A stretch of 24,173 nucleotides of DNA, from assembly GCA_016210705.1 (NCBI GenBank), contig JACQTR010000115.1, positions 1 through 24,173 on the forward strand, read 5' to 3'. Below are positions 7,716 to 14,903 of this stretch, piece by piece. The stretch is from Chloroflexota bacterium. Its GTDB lineage: Bacteria; Chloroflexota; Dehalococcoidia; JACQTR01. Made by a program: the position numbers and the translations under genes. The first letter of the stretch is position 1, and each line of letters begins with the position of its first letter. The notes under the pieces are model-generated. The model was not told the origin of the DNA and searched no databases. It saw nothing but the letters and a program-made list of their open reading frames with translations.

Positions 7716-7883
7716 TTACCTCGTTTCCCGATGTTGGGTATGAGTCCGACAATGGGGGCAGTATTTGGACAGTTCCAGCCGCTCGGGGTCATTCTTCCTA
7801 TTTTTGGTGGTAGTGTAGGTTCTAATTTTGCATTCGTTGCAAGCCAGGTGTATGATGATGCGCGATTCCCCTTTTCTGGCCAT
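7716..7883 (-). CDS. rpmG: 50S ribosomal protein L33 (zinc-type)
   Basis: This small gene of 55 residues begins MARKGESRIIIHLACNEC and ends THTQHRETR. The two pairs CNEC (residues 15 and 18) and CPHC (42 and 45) form the zinc ribbon of the C+ type of L33, and TYTTTKNRKNDPERLEL is the characteristic middle. It starts 9 bases after the tuf stop, whose TAAGGA doubles as ribosome-binding site. It ends in a TAA that lies within the secE ribosome-binding region, so the genes are tightly coupled. Confidence 0.95.
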   Translation of the reverse strand: MARKGESRIIIHLACNECKIRTYTTTKNRKNDPERLELSKYCPHCRTHTQHRETR

Positions 7884-7892
7884 GTCTCGTCC

Positions 7893-9092
7893 TTATTCCA
7901 GAATTTTAGTAACTACCCCGGCGCCCACCGTTCTACCGCCCTCTCTGATGGCGAAGCGCACCCCCTCCTCCAGGGCCACGGGGCCGATGAGCTTAATCTT
8001 CAGCCTCACATTGTCCCCAGGCATAACCATCTCCACCCCCGCGGGCAGCTCCACCGTGCCGGTGACATCGGTGGTTCTAATGTAAAATTGGGGCCGGTAA
8101 CCGGCAAAGAAGGGAGTATGCCTACCTCCCTCCTCCTTGCTCAATACATACACCTCGGCCTCATAGTGGGTATGGGGGGTGATGGAGCCGGGCTTGGCCA
8201 ATACCTGCCCCCGCTCTACATCGTCTCGCTCTATCCCCCGCAGCAGGCAGCCGATGTTGTCCCCAGGCTCCCCGAAATCCAGGGTCTTGCGAAACATCTC
8301 CACCCCAGTTACTATCGTCTTCTTGGTCTCCCTCAATCCCACTATCTCTATCTCATCCCCTACCTTTACAATCCCTCTCTCTACCCTGCCCGTCACCACT
8401 GTCCCTCGGCCCTTGATGCCAAAGACGTCTTCCACCGACATGAGGAAGGGCAGTTCCCGAGGCCGCACTGGAGTGGGGATGTAGTTATCTACCGCCTCCA
8501 TCAACTCCCAAATACACTCATACTCGGGGGCCTTGGGGTCGGCGGCGGAACTCTCTAGGGCCTTTAAGGCACTCCCTTTGATTATGGGAATATCGTCGCC
8601 AGGAAAGTTGTATTTACTAAGCAGTTCCCGCAACTCTAGCTCCACCAGCTCCAATAGCTCGGGGTCGTCCATCATGTCTACCTTGTTGAGGAAGACCACC
8701 ATGCTGGGCACCTCCACCTGGCGGGCCAGAAGGATGTGCTCCCTGGTCTGGGGCATGGGCCCCTCAGGAGCAGCCACCACTAAGATGGCCCCATCCATCT
8801 GGGCAGCCCCAGTGATCATGTTCTTGATGTAGTCGGCATGACCAGGACAGTCTATGTGAGCATAGTGACGCTTGGCCGTCTCGTACTCTACATGGGCGAT
8901 GGCGATGGTGAGCCCCCGCGCCTTCTCTTCAGGGGCGTTATCGATAGAGTCAAAGGGCCTAAACTCGGTAGCCCCACCCAAGGACAAAACCTTGGTTATG
9001 GCCGAGGTCAAGGTGGTCTTGCCATGATCCACGTGCCCTATGGTGCCCACATTGATGTGGGGCTTAGTACGCTCAAACCGCCGCTTGGCCAT
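7893..9092 (-). CDS. tuf: Elongation factor Tu
   Basis: EF-Tu is the GTPase that delivers aminoacyl-tRNA to the ribosomal A site. The 399-residue protein is complete: P-loop GHVDHGKTT (near residues 18-26), DCPGHADY and NKVD guanine-binding motifs, then domains 2 and 3 with GRGTVVTGRVERG and the C-terminal IREGGRTVGAGVV. A strong AGGAGGAGG site precedes the ATG. It sits 27 bases after fusA and directly ahead of rpmG, which is where it bridges the str-type block (rpsL-rpsG-fusA-tuf) and the secE-nusG-rplKAJL block. Confidence 0.98.
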   Translation of the reverse strand: MAKRRFERTKPHINVGTIGHVDHGKTTLTSAITKVLSLGGATEFRPFDSIDNAPEEKARGLTIAIAHVEYETAKRHYAHIDCPGHADYIKNMITGAAQMDGAILVVAAPEGPMPQTREHILLARQVEVPSMVVFLNKVDMMDDPELLELVELELRELLSKYNFPGDDIPIIKGSALKALESSAADPKAPEYECIWELMEAVDNYIPTPVRPRELPFLMSVEDVFGIKGRGTVVTGRVERGIVKVGDEIEIVGLRETKKTIVTGVEMFRKTLDFGEPGDNIGCLLRGIERDDVERGQVLAKPGSITPHTHYEAEVYVLSKEEGGRHTPFFAGYRPQFYIRTTDVTGTVELPAGVEMVMPGDNVRLKIKLIGPVALEEGVRFAIREGGRTVGAGVVTKILE

Positions 9093-9119
9093 GAATTCGT
9101 GCCTCCTCCTACTCCAGCA

Positions 9120-11204
9120 TTAAACCCGGCTCTTAGCCAAAATGGCCTCAGCCAATGACTGTGGAACCTCTTGATAGCGATAGAATTCCATATAATAGCT
9201 AGCCCTACCTTGACTCATAGAGCGCAGGACAGTTGCATAACCGAAAGTCTCAGCCAAGGGAATGAAGCAGTGCACCGCTTGAGTTTCTCCCCTAGCTTCC
9301 ATACCCTCAATCTGTGCCCGCCGCGAGCTGAGGTCAGCCAGGACATCCCCTAGGAAAGACTCCGGAGTGGTTACCTCCATCTTCATGATAGGCTCTAGAA
9401 TGACAGGCTTGGCCATCAAAACCGCTTTTTTTAGCGCCATAGAACCCGCCAACTTAAAGGCGATCTCCGACGAATCCACCTCGTGATAGCTGCCATCGTA
9501 AAGAGCAACCTTAATATCAACCAAAGGATAGCCCACCACGCCACCACTCTCCAGAGCCTCTTTTACCCCTGCCTCTACCGCAGGAATAAACTCCCTAGGC
9601 ACTGAGCCACCCACCACTCGATTAACAAATTGATAGCCAGATCCTCTTTCTAAAGGCTCCACTTCCAACCAAACGTGACCATATTGCCCTCGGCCCCCCG
9701 TTTGGCGAACAAAACGGCCTTCAGCTTTAACGGGGACGGTAATGGTTTCCCTGTAGGCCACCTGAGGTCGGCCTACTTTAGCCTCCACCCGAAACTCACG
9801 CATCATTCGGTCGATCAAGACCTCCAGATGAAGCTCTCCCATCCCCGATATTACCGTCTGGCCCGTCTCTTGATCATAACGCATTTTAAAGGTGGGGTCC
9901 TCTTCACTGAGCTTGGCCAGAGTATCCACCAATTTGTTCTGATCGGCCTGAGTTTTGGGCTCGATGGCCACCGAGATCACTGGCTCAGGGAACTTTATGG
10001 ACTCCAAAACTATTGGATGGTCGGGAGCACACAACGTATCGCCGGTGAAGGTATTCCTGAGACCCACCGCCGCCAAAATCCCCCCCGTTGACACCTCACC
10101 AACATCCTCTCGGTGGTTAGCATGCATTTGTAGCAATCGACCAATGCGCTCTTTGCGGTCACGGCTGGCATTGAAGACAGCAACCCCTGTAGTGGCCCGG
10201 CCCGAATAGACTCTGAGGTAAACCAGCCGGCCCACAAAGGGGTCAACCACAACTTTAAAGGCCAGAGCGGTGAAAGGGGCGTCATCGCTGGGGGGTCGCT
10301 GTACCTTTTCATCAGTCCTAGGATCTATCCCCACTACAGGGGGAACATCCAGAGGGGAGGGTAGATAATGGACTACAGCGTCCAGCATAGGTTGAACGCC
10401 CATATTCTTCAGAGCGCTACCACAGAGGACAGGCACCAATTTGCCCTTTAGGATGGCCTGGCGTAAAGCCTCTCTTATCTCCTGAGGGGTTAAAACCTTT
10501 CCCTGCAGATAGGCAGCCAGGATATGATCATCTACCTCTGCCAGCCTTTCAATAAGAACTTCGCGATGCTTAGCGACGGCGTCTTGATATTCGGGAGGTA
10601 TGTCTATCTCGGTGGGAACAGTATTATCCCTTCCACCTACATAAGTTATAGCTTGGGACGTAACCAAATCGATAACGCCCCGAAAGGTGTCCTCACTCCC
10701 TAAGGGGAGTTGAATGGGCAGCGCCATTGGGCTAAGCCGCTCCCCAATCATGTTCACCGTTCGCCAAAAGTCTGCTCCCCGACGATCCATTTTATTTACA
10801 AAGCAGAGGCGGGGTACCTTATATTTATCAGCTTGCCGCCACACCGTCTCCGATTGGGGCTCCACACCAGCCACAGCATCAAAGACCACTACACCGCCAT
10901 CCAACACCCGCAACGAGCGCTCCACCTCGGCGGTGAAGTCCACATGTCCAGGGGTATCGACGATGTTGATACGGTGGTCCAACCACTCACAGGTAGTGGC
11001 GGCGGCGGTAATGGTGATCCCCCGTTCCCGCTCCTGAGCCATCCAATCCATCACCGCTGTACCCTCATGCACCTCTCCCATTTTATAAGTGCGTCCTGTA
11101 TAAAAAAGGATACGCTCGGTGACAGTAGTCTTGCCGGCATCGATATGGGCTATGATCCCGATATTACGTATCTGTTGTAATGGAAAGGCTCTATCCATAG
11201 CCAT
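9120..11204 (-). CDS. fusA: Elongation factor G
   Basis: EF-G is the GTPase that drives ribosomal translocation and, with RRF, recycling. About 694 residues give the normal five-domain length. The G domain carries AHIDAGKTT, RERGITI, DTPGHVDF and NKMDR, and domain IV and V sequences follow (GGRGQYGHVWLEVEP, VTTPESFLGDVLADLSSRRAQI). I take the ATG at 11204, which overlaps the rpsG TGA as TGATG. No strong ribosome-binding site is seen, so translation is probably coupled to rpsG. A GTG at 11207 and an ATG at 11198 are alternatives. Confidence 0.97.
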   Translation of the reverse strand: MAMDRAFPLQQIRNIGIIAHIDAGKTTVTERILFYTGRTYKMGEVHEGTAVMDWMAQERERGITITAAATTCEWLDHRINIVDTPGHVDFTAEVERSLRVLDGGVVVFDAVAGVEPQSETVWRQADKYKVPRLCFVNKMDRRGADFWRTVNMIGERLSPMALPIQLPLGSEDTFRGVIDLVTSQAITYVGGRDNTVPTEIDIPPEYQDAVAKHREVLIERLAEVDDHILAAYLQGKVLTPQEIREALRQAILKGKLVPVLCGSALKNMGVQPMLDAVVHYLPSPLDVPPVVGIDPRTDEKVQRPPSDDAPFTALAFKVVVDPFVGRLVYLRVYSGRATTGVAVFNASRDRKERIGRLLQMHANHREDVGEVSTGGILAAVGLRNTFTGDTLCAPDHPIVLESIKFPEPVISVAIEPKTQADQNKLVDTLAKLSEEDPTFKMRYDQETGQTVISGMGELHLEVLIDRMMREFRVEAKVGRPQVAYRETITVPVKAEGRFVRQTGGRGQYGHVWLEVEPLERGSGYQFVNRVVGGSVPREFIPAVEAGVKEALESGGVVGYPLVDIKVALYDGSYHEVDSSEIAFKLAGSMALKKAVLMAKPVILEPIMKMEVTTPESFLGDVLADLSSRRAQIEGMEARGETQAVHCFIPLAETFGYATVLRSMSQGRASYYMEFYRYQEVPQSLAEAILAKSRV

Positions 11205-11674
11205 CACCAGCGATAATGGGCAAAGGCCTTGTTGGCCTCGGCCATCCGATGGGTATCCTCCCGTTTTTTTATGGCGGCCCCTTGACCCCGCACGGCATCC
11301 TGAAGCTCCGCCGCCAGCTTCTCCGCCATAGATCTGCCCTGGCGCGACCGAACCGCCTGGATAAGCCAGCGCATCGCCAAGGAATCACGCCGGTCCGACC
11401 TGATCTCCACAGGTACCTGATAAGTAGCCCCACCCACCCGCCGCGCCTTGGTTTCCAAAATAGGGGTCACCCGCTTCAGGGCCTGCTCAAAAGTATCTAG
11501 GGGTGCTCGACCACCCTCTTCAGCGATCATATCAAAGGCCTGGTAAACTATCCGTTCCGCCAAAGCCTTTTTGCCGCTGACCATAAATTTATTAATAAAC
11601 TTGGCCACTTCTACGCTATTATATTTTGGATCCGGAGATATTGACCTTCGGACTACTTTTCCACGTCTTGGCAT
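11204..11674 (-). CDS. rpsG: 30S ribosomal protein S7
   Basis: S7 nucleates the 30S head and contacts E-site tRNA. With the start at MPRRGKVVRR the product has 156 residues, the commonest length, and ends MAEANKAFAHYRW, the canonical terminus. An upstream in-frame ATG at 11683 is rejected because the TTAGGGG site would touch it, while it lies 9 bases from the ATG at 11674. Its stop is a TGA shared with the fusA start region (TGATG). A terminator-like hairpin separates it from rpsL, so rpsG-fusA-tuf expression may be partially insulated. Confidence 0.96.
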   Translation of the reverse strand: MPRRGKVVRRSISPDPKYNSVEVAKFINKFMVSGKKALAERIVYQAFDMIAEEGGRAPLDTFEQALKRVTPILETKARRVGGATYQVPVEIRSDRRDSLAMRWLIQAVRSRQGRSMAEKLAAELQDAVRGQGAAIKKREDTHRMAEANKAFAHYRW

Positions 11675-11697
11675 ACAAACCATCCCCTAAAGCTGTC

Positions 11698-11729
11698 AAA
11701 AAATGCAGACCGAAAATGGATCGGTCTGC
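11698..11729 (-). terminator. Terminator-like hairpin between rpsL and rpsG
   Basis: The minus strand shows a perfect 9-bp stem, GCAGACCGA / TCGGTCTGC, with a 7-base loop followed by A and six T. This is the form of a Rho-independent terminator. It lies 25 bases past the rpsL stop and 23 bases before the rpsG start. As the remaining genes have no obvious promoter of their own, it probably acts partially or under control, in the same intercistronic place where E. coli S7 binds its mRNA. Confidence 0.75.
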
Positions 11730-11753
11730 CATCACCCCCCACCACCAACCCTG

Positions 11754-12182
11754 TTAGCTTCCTACCTTGGCTGAGGCCCGCTTGGTTCCATACAGGCTGC
11801 GTCCTTGGCGACGATCCACCACACCAGCGGTATCTAAAGCGCCCCGCACCACATGATAACGCACCCCCGGCAGGTCCTTCACTCGGCCACCCCGAATCAG
11901 CACCATGGAGTGCTCCTGCAGGGTATGACCTTCACCAGGTATATAGGCCGTTACCTCCATACCATTGGTTAACCGCACCCTGGCGATCTTACGCAGGGCA
12001 GAATTAGGCTTCTTGGGAGTCATGGTCTTAACCTGAGTACATACGCCCCGCTTTTGGGGAGCACCTTTACCCCGAACCCTCACGTTCTTTAAAGCATTAA
12101 AGACAAAACGTAACGCCGGAGCCTTGGTCTTTTTGACCAGCCTTCCCCGACCCTTGCGCACCAATTGGCTAATAGTAGGCAA
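11754..12182 (-). CDS. rpsL: 30S ribosomal protein S12
   Basis: S12 sits at the decoding centre of the 30S subunit. The 142-residue protein starts MPTISQLVRKGR and carries the conserved loops TPKKPNSALRK and GGRVKDLPGVRYH. The lysines whose mutation gives streptomycin resistance are unchanged, so sensitivity is expected at this target. It is some 15-20 residues longer than the E. coli protein, partly from a basic tail (RQGRSLYGTKRASAKVGS). The start is a TTG with AGGAGGT four bases away. It has its own promoter overlapping the end of rpoC. Confidence 0.97.
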   Translation of the reverse strand: MPTISQLVRKGRGRLVKKTKAPALRFVFNALKNVRVRGKGAPQKRGVCTQVKTMTPKKPNSALRKIARVRLTNGMEVTAYIPGEGHTLQEHSMVLIRGGRVKDLPGVRYHVVRGALDTAGVVDRRQGRSLYGTKRASAKVGS

Positions 12183-12205
12183 ATGACCTCCTAAGCTAAG
12201 TTTAT

Positions 12206-12234
12206 AATTTAATACTATTTATGGAATATGTCAA
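12206..12234 (-). promoter_or_regulatory. Promoter for rpsL, overlapping the rpoC stop
   Basis: The minus strand shows a perfect -35 TTGACA (12229-12234), a 17-base spacer and the -10-like TAAATT (12206-12211). The TGA that ends rpoC is part of the -35 box. Transcription would start near 12199, leaving a leader of about 17 bases that holds the AGGAGGT site. This gives the rpsL block a supply of transcripts independent of rpoBC. Confidence 0.65.
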
Positions 12235-14882
12235 GGAAAAATCGGCTTAGATTCCTCTTGTTGTTCCGGCATTACCGCCCGAGCCGGGATCAGCTTGCCG
12301 ATGATGACGTTTTCTTTAAGCCCTAAGAGGTGATCTATGCTGCCATTGACCGACGCTTCCGCCAGAACCCTAGTCGTCTCTTGGAAAGAGGCCGCTGCTA
12401 GGAAACTATCGACATTCAGAGAGGCCTTGGTAACCCCTAAGAGAACAGTTTGAGCCGTGGCTGGCTCTCCACCCTCGGCCAGAACCTTTGCATTCATTTC
12501 CTCATAGGCAAAGCGATCCACCAGCTCACCTGGCAGCAAGGGGGTATCCCCAGGGGAATCCACCCGCACCTTGCGCAACATTTGTCTCACGATAACTTCA
12601 ATATGCTTATCGTTGATATTAACCCCTTGAGAGCGATATACCTTCTGCACCTCCCCCACCAAATAGAGTTGCACCGCCTCCCTCCCCATGATGCGAAGGA
12701 TATCCTGAGGATTGACTGGGCCCTCCGTAAGTTGATCCCCAGCCCGCACCGAAGCGCCTGGCTCGACGATAATGCGAGCTGCCGGTGGAGCAAAATACTC
12801 CCGCTCCTCTCGCTCTTCATAAAGTATAAACACTTGATTCTCTTCCACGGCCACCCGCCCCACCATTCTAGCTACTAGGGGAGTAGGTTCTACGGCCACG
12901 GGCAAACTTTCCCCCGTCTCAGAGTCCGTTTTTGCCTCGGCCAACACCGTTCCCACCTCCACCCAGTCGCCATCTTTTACCACCAATTGGTAACGTGGCG
13001 ATAGACCATATCCCTCCCGATAGACCTCACTGCTTACTACTCGAATATGGCGGCCATCCTCGCCCGACAGAATCTCCACTACGCCGTCGATCTCGCTGAT
13101 GATAGCCTGGCCTTTGGGGGCCCGAGCCTCAAATAGTTCCTCCACCCGAGGCAGACCGCTCGTGATATCTACCCCAGCCACCCCGCCAGTGTGGAAGGTA
13201 CGCATGGTCAATTGGGTACCTGGCTCGCCAATGCTCTGAGCGGCAATAATGCCCACCGCCTCCCCTTTAGCAGCTAGGTGCCCTTTAGCCAAGTCCCGGC
13301 CATAGCAATAGCGACACAAGCCCCGCTTAGTTTGGCAAACAAGGGGAGAACGGACATAAACCTTGGTTATGCCAGCAGCGATGATTGCGGCTGCTTTGGC
13401 CTCATCTAGCTCCTCATTGTGCCCCGCTATAACTCGGCCACTTTGGGGATCGACCACCGGATTGACCACTATGCGGCCAATAATTCGCTCAATGAAAGGC
13501 TCTAAAAGGCTCATCTCTGGGGTGTCGGCCAACCAGATGCCAGTAGTGGTGCCACAATCCTCCTCCAGGACAATGACTTCCTGAGATACATCGATAAGGC
13601 GTCGGGTAAGATAGCCACTATCGGCGGTTCTCAGTGCGGTATCGGCCAATCCCTTGCGGGCACCATGGGTGGAGATAAAATACTCCAAAACGGTGAGCCC
13701 CTCACGAAAGCTAGATCTAATAGGTAGATCGATAATCTTGCCCGAGGGGTCGCTCATCAAGCCGCGCATTCCCGCCATTTGGCGAATCTGGGCGATATTA
13801 CCCTTCGCCCCAGAACTGGCCATCATGTAGACAGACCCATAGCGATCCAGGGTGCCCGCTATAACGTCGCTCAAGGCATCTGTGGTCTCCGTCCACACCG
13901 CCACCGCCTTATTATAACGTTCCTCCTCAGTCATAAGGCCCCGTTGTAACTGACGTTCAATGGCCGAGATCTCAGCATCGGCTTTCGCCAGGAGAAGCTT
14001 CTTTTCATCCGGCACCTTAACGTCCTCAATGGCAATGGTAAACCCTGAACTGGTGGCATAATGGAAGCCCAAATCCTTGATGTCATCTACCAATTGAGCC
14101 GTACGCTGGCTGCCAAAGAGGCGGAAACAATCGGCCACAACCTGTTTGAGGACCTTTTTGTCCATTACTTCATTCCGGAAGCCCAGTTCCGAGGGCAAAA
14201 CATCATTAAATAAGATCCGACCAACGCTGGTCTTGATGCGTTCCCCTCGACCGTCTCTGACCTCAATCTCCGCCTGAGCCTCCACAACGCCCAGGTAATA
14301 GACTAGTCTCGCCTCCTCAAAGCTACCGAATAGCTTCCCTTTCCCTTTAGCCCCCGGTTTCAAGAGGGTCAGATAATAACAACCCAGCACTATGTCCAAA
14401 GTAGGAGCCACAATGGGTTCCCCGGAACTCGGGGAGAGCATGTTTTTAGTGCTCAGCATTATCTGGCGAGCCTCTCTCACCGCCATTCGCGACAAAGGCA
14501 CATGAACGGCCATCTGGTCACCATCGAAGTCAGCGTTGAAGGCGGTGCACACCAAGGGGTGAACTTGGATAGCACTGCCCTCTACCAGCACTGGCTCAAA
14601 AGCCTGAATGCCCAGACGATGCAGCGTGGGAGCGCGGTTGAGAAGGATCGGTCGATCTTTAATGACGTCCTCCAGAATATCCCAAACCTCGGGCCTAACC
14701 CGCTCCACGATGCGTTTAGCGCTCTTGATGTTGTGGGCCATGCCGGTAACGATAAGCCTATGCATCACATAAGGCTTAAAAAGCTCCAAGGCCATGCGTT
14801 TGGGCAAGCCACACTGATGTAATTTCAGTTCAGGCCCCACCACAATGACCGAACGACCGCTATAATCCACCCGCTTGCCCAA
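12231..14882 (-). CDS. rpoC: RNA polymerase beta-prime subunit, C-terminal part (after in-frame TGA)
   Basis: This part of 883 residues carries most of the catalytic core of beta-prime: the metal-binding NADFDGDQMAVHVPL (about residues 116-130 of this part), the bridge-helix region HGARKGLADTALRTADSGYLTRR, the second zinc site (CGTTTG ... CQTKRGLCRYCYGRD), and the trigger-loop region with LTMRTFHTGG. It is in the same frame as the N-terminal part. Six codons (RFRQNL) lie between the TGA and the first possible start, a TTG that has no ribosome-binding site, so independent initiation is not supported. The whole would be about 1370 residues if the stop is read through or is an error. It ends in a TGA that forms part of the rpsL promoter. 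Confidence 0.9.
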   Translation of the reverse strand: MGKRVDYSGRSVIVVGPELKLHQCGLPKRMALELFKPYVMHRLIVTGMAHNIKSAKRIVERVRPEVWDILEDVIKDRPILLNRAPTLHRLGIQAFEPVLVEGSAIQVHPLVCTAFNADFDGDQMAVHVPLSRMAVREARQIMLSTKNMLSPSSGEPIVAPTLDIVLGCYYLTLLKPGAKGKGKLFGSFEEARLVYYLGVVEAQAEIEVRDGRGERIKTSVGRILFNDVLPSELGFRNEVMDKKVLKQVVADCFRLFGSQRTAQLVDDIKDLGFHYATSSGFTIAIEDVKVPDEKKLLLAKADAEISAIERQLQRGLMTEEERYNKAVAVWTETTDALSDVIAGTLDRYGSVYMMASSGAKGNIAQIRQMAGMRGLMSDPSGKIIDLPIRSSFREGLTVLEYFISTHGARKGLADTALRTADSGYLTRRLIDVSQEVIVLEEDCGTTTGIWLADTPEMSLLEPFIERIIGRIVVNPVVDPQSGRVIAGHNEELDEAKAAAIIAAGITKVYVRSPLVCQTKRGLCRYCYGRDLAKGHLAAKGEAVGIIAAQSIGEPGTQLTMRTFHTGGVAGVDITSGLPRVEELFEARAPKGQAIISEIDGVVEILSGEDGRHIRVVSSEVYREGYGLSPRYQLVVKDGDWVEVGTVLAEAKTDSETGESLPVAVEPTPLVARMVGRVAVEENQVFILYEEREEREYFAPPAARIIVEPGASVRAGDQLTEGPVNPQDILRIMGREAVQLYLVGEVQKVYRSQGVNINDKHIEVIVRQMLRKVRVDSPGDTPLLPGELVDRFAYEEMNAKVLAEGGEPATAQTVLLGVTKASLNVDSFLAAASFQETTRVLAEASVNGSIDHLLGLKENVIIGKLIPARAVMPEQQEESKPIFP

Positions 14883-14900
14883 AAGGTTCTGTCGGAATCT

Positions 14901-14903
14901 TCA
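14901..14903 (-). other. rpoC: In-frame TGA inside rpoC at an invariant glycine
   Basis: The reading frame goes DMLRGKQ, TGA, RFRQNLLGKRVDYSGRSV. In essentially all bacterial beta-prime subunits the residue here is glycine (GKQGRFRQN, switch 2). One base change (GGA to TGA) explains it, and no residue is missing on either side. UGA is used elsewhere in the window as a normal terminator. The candidates are a base-call or consensus error, a mutation, readthrough, or a split subunit. Confidence 0.95.

Noticed and set aside
7714..7752. Longer SecE starting with TTG at 7752
   Set aside because: It would overlap the end of rpmG and has no ribosome-binding site, while the GTG at 7713 has GAGGT.
7731..8558. 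Long plus-strand open frame opposite tuf, and similar frames opposite nusG, fusA and rpoB
   Set aside because: They mirror highly conserved genes, lack ribosome-binding sites and show no recognisable protein features.
11675..11683. Longer S7 start at the ATG at 11683
   Set aside because: The TTAGGGG ribosome-binding site would directly touch that ATG, whereas it is well placed for the ATG at 11674, which gives the canonical MPRRGK start.
11694..11699. TTGACA after the rpsL-rpsG hairpin as a promoter for rpsG
   Set aside because: A 17-base spacer would place the -10 on the rpsG start codon with a poor hexamer (GTATGC). The match arises from the terminator T tract running into GACA.
14901..14903. 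Genome-wide reassignment of UGA to glycine (as in SR1 and Gracilibacteria) to explain the rpoC stop
   Set aside because: rpsG, rplK, moaA, one MBL gene and rpoC itself end in TGA exactly at family-typical C-termini (FAHYRW, the GG tail of MoaA), and no other intact gene here contains an internal TGA.
14840..14903. Selenocysteine insertion at the rpoC TGA
   Set aside because: The family has glycine, not cysteine, at this position, and I could not identify a convincing SECIS-like stem after the codon.
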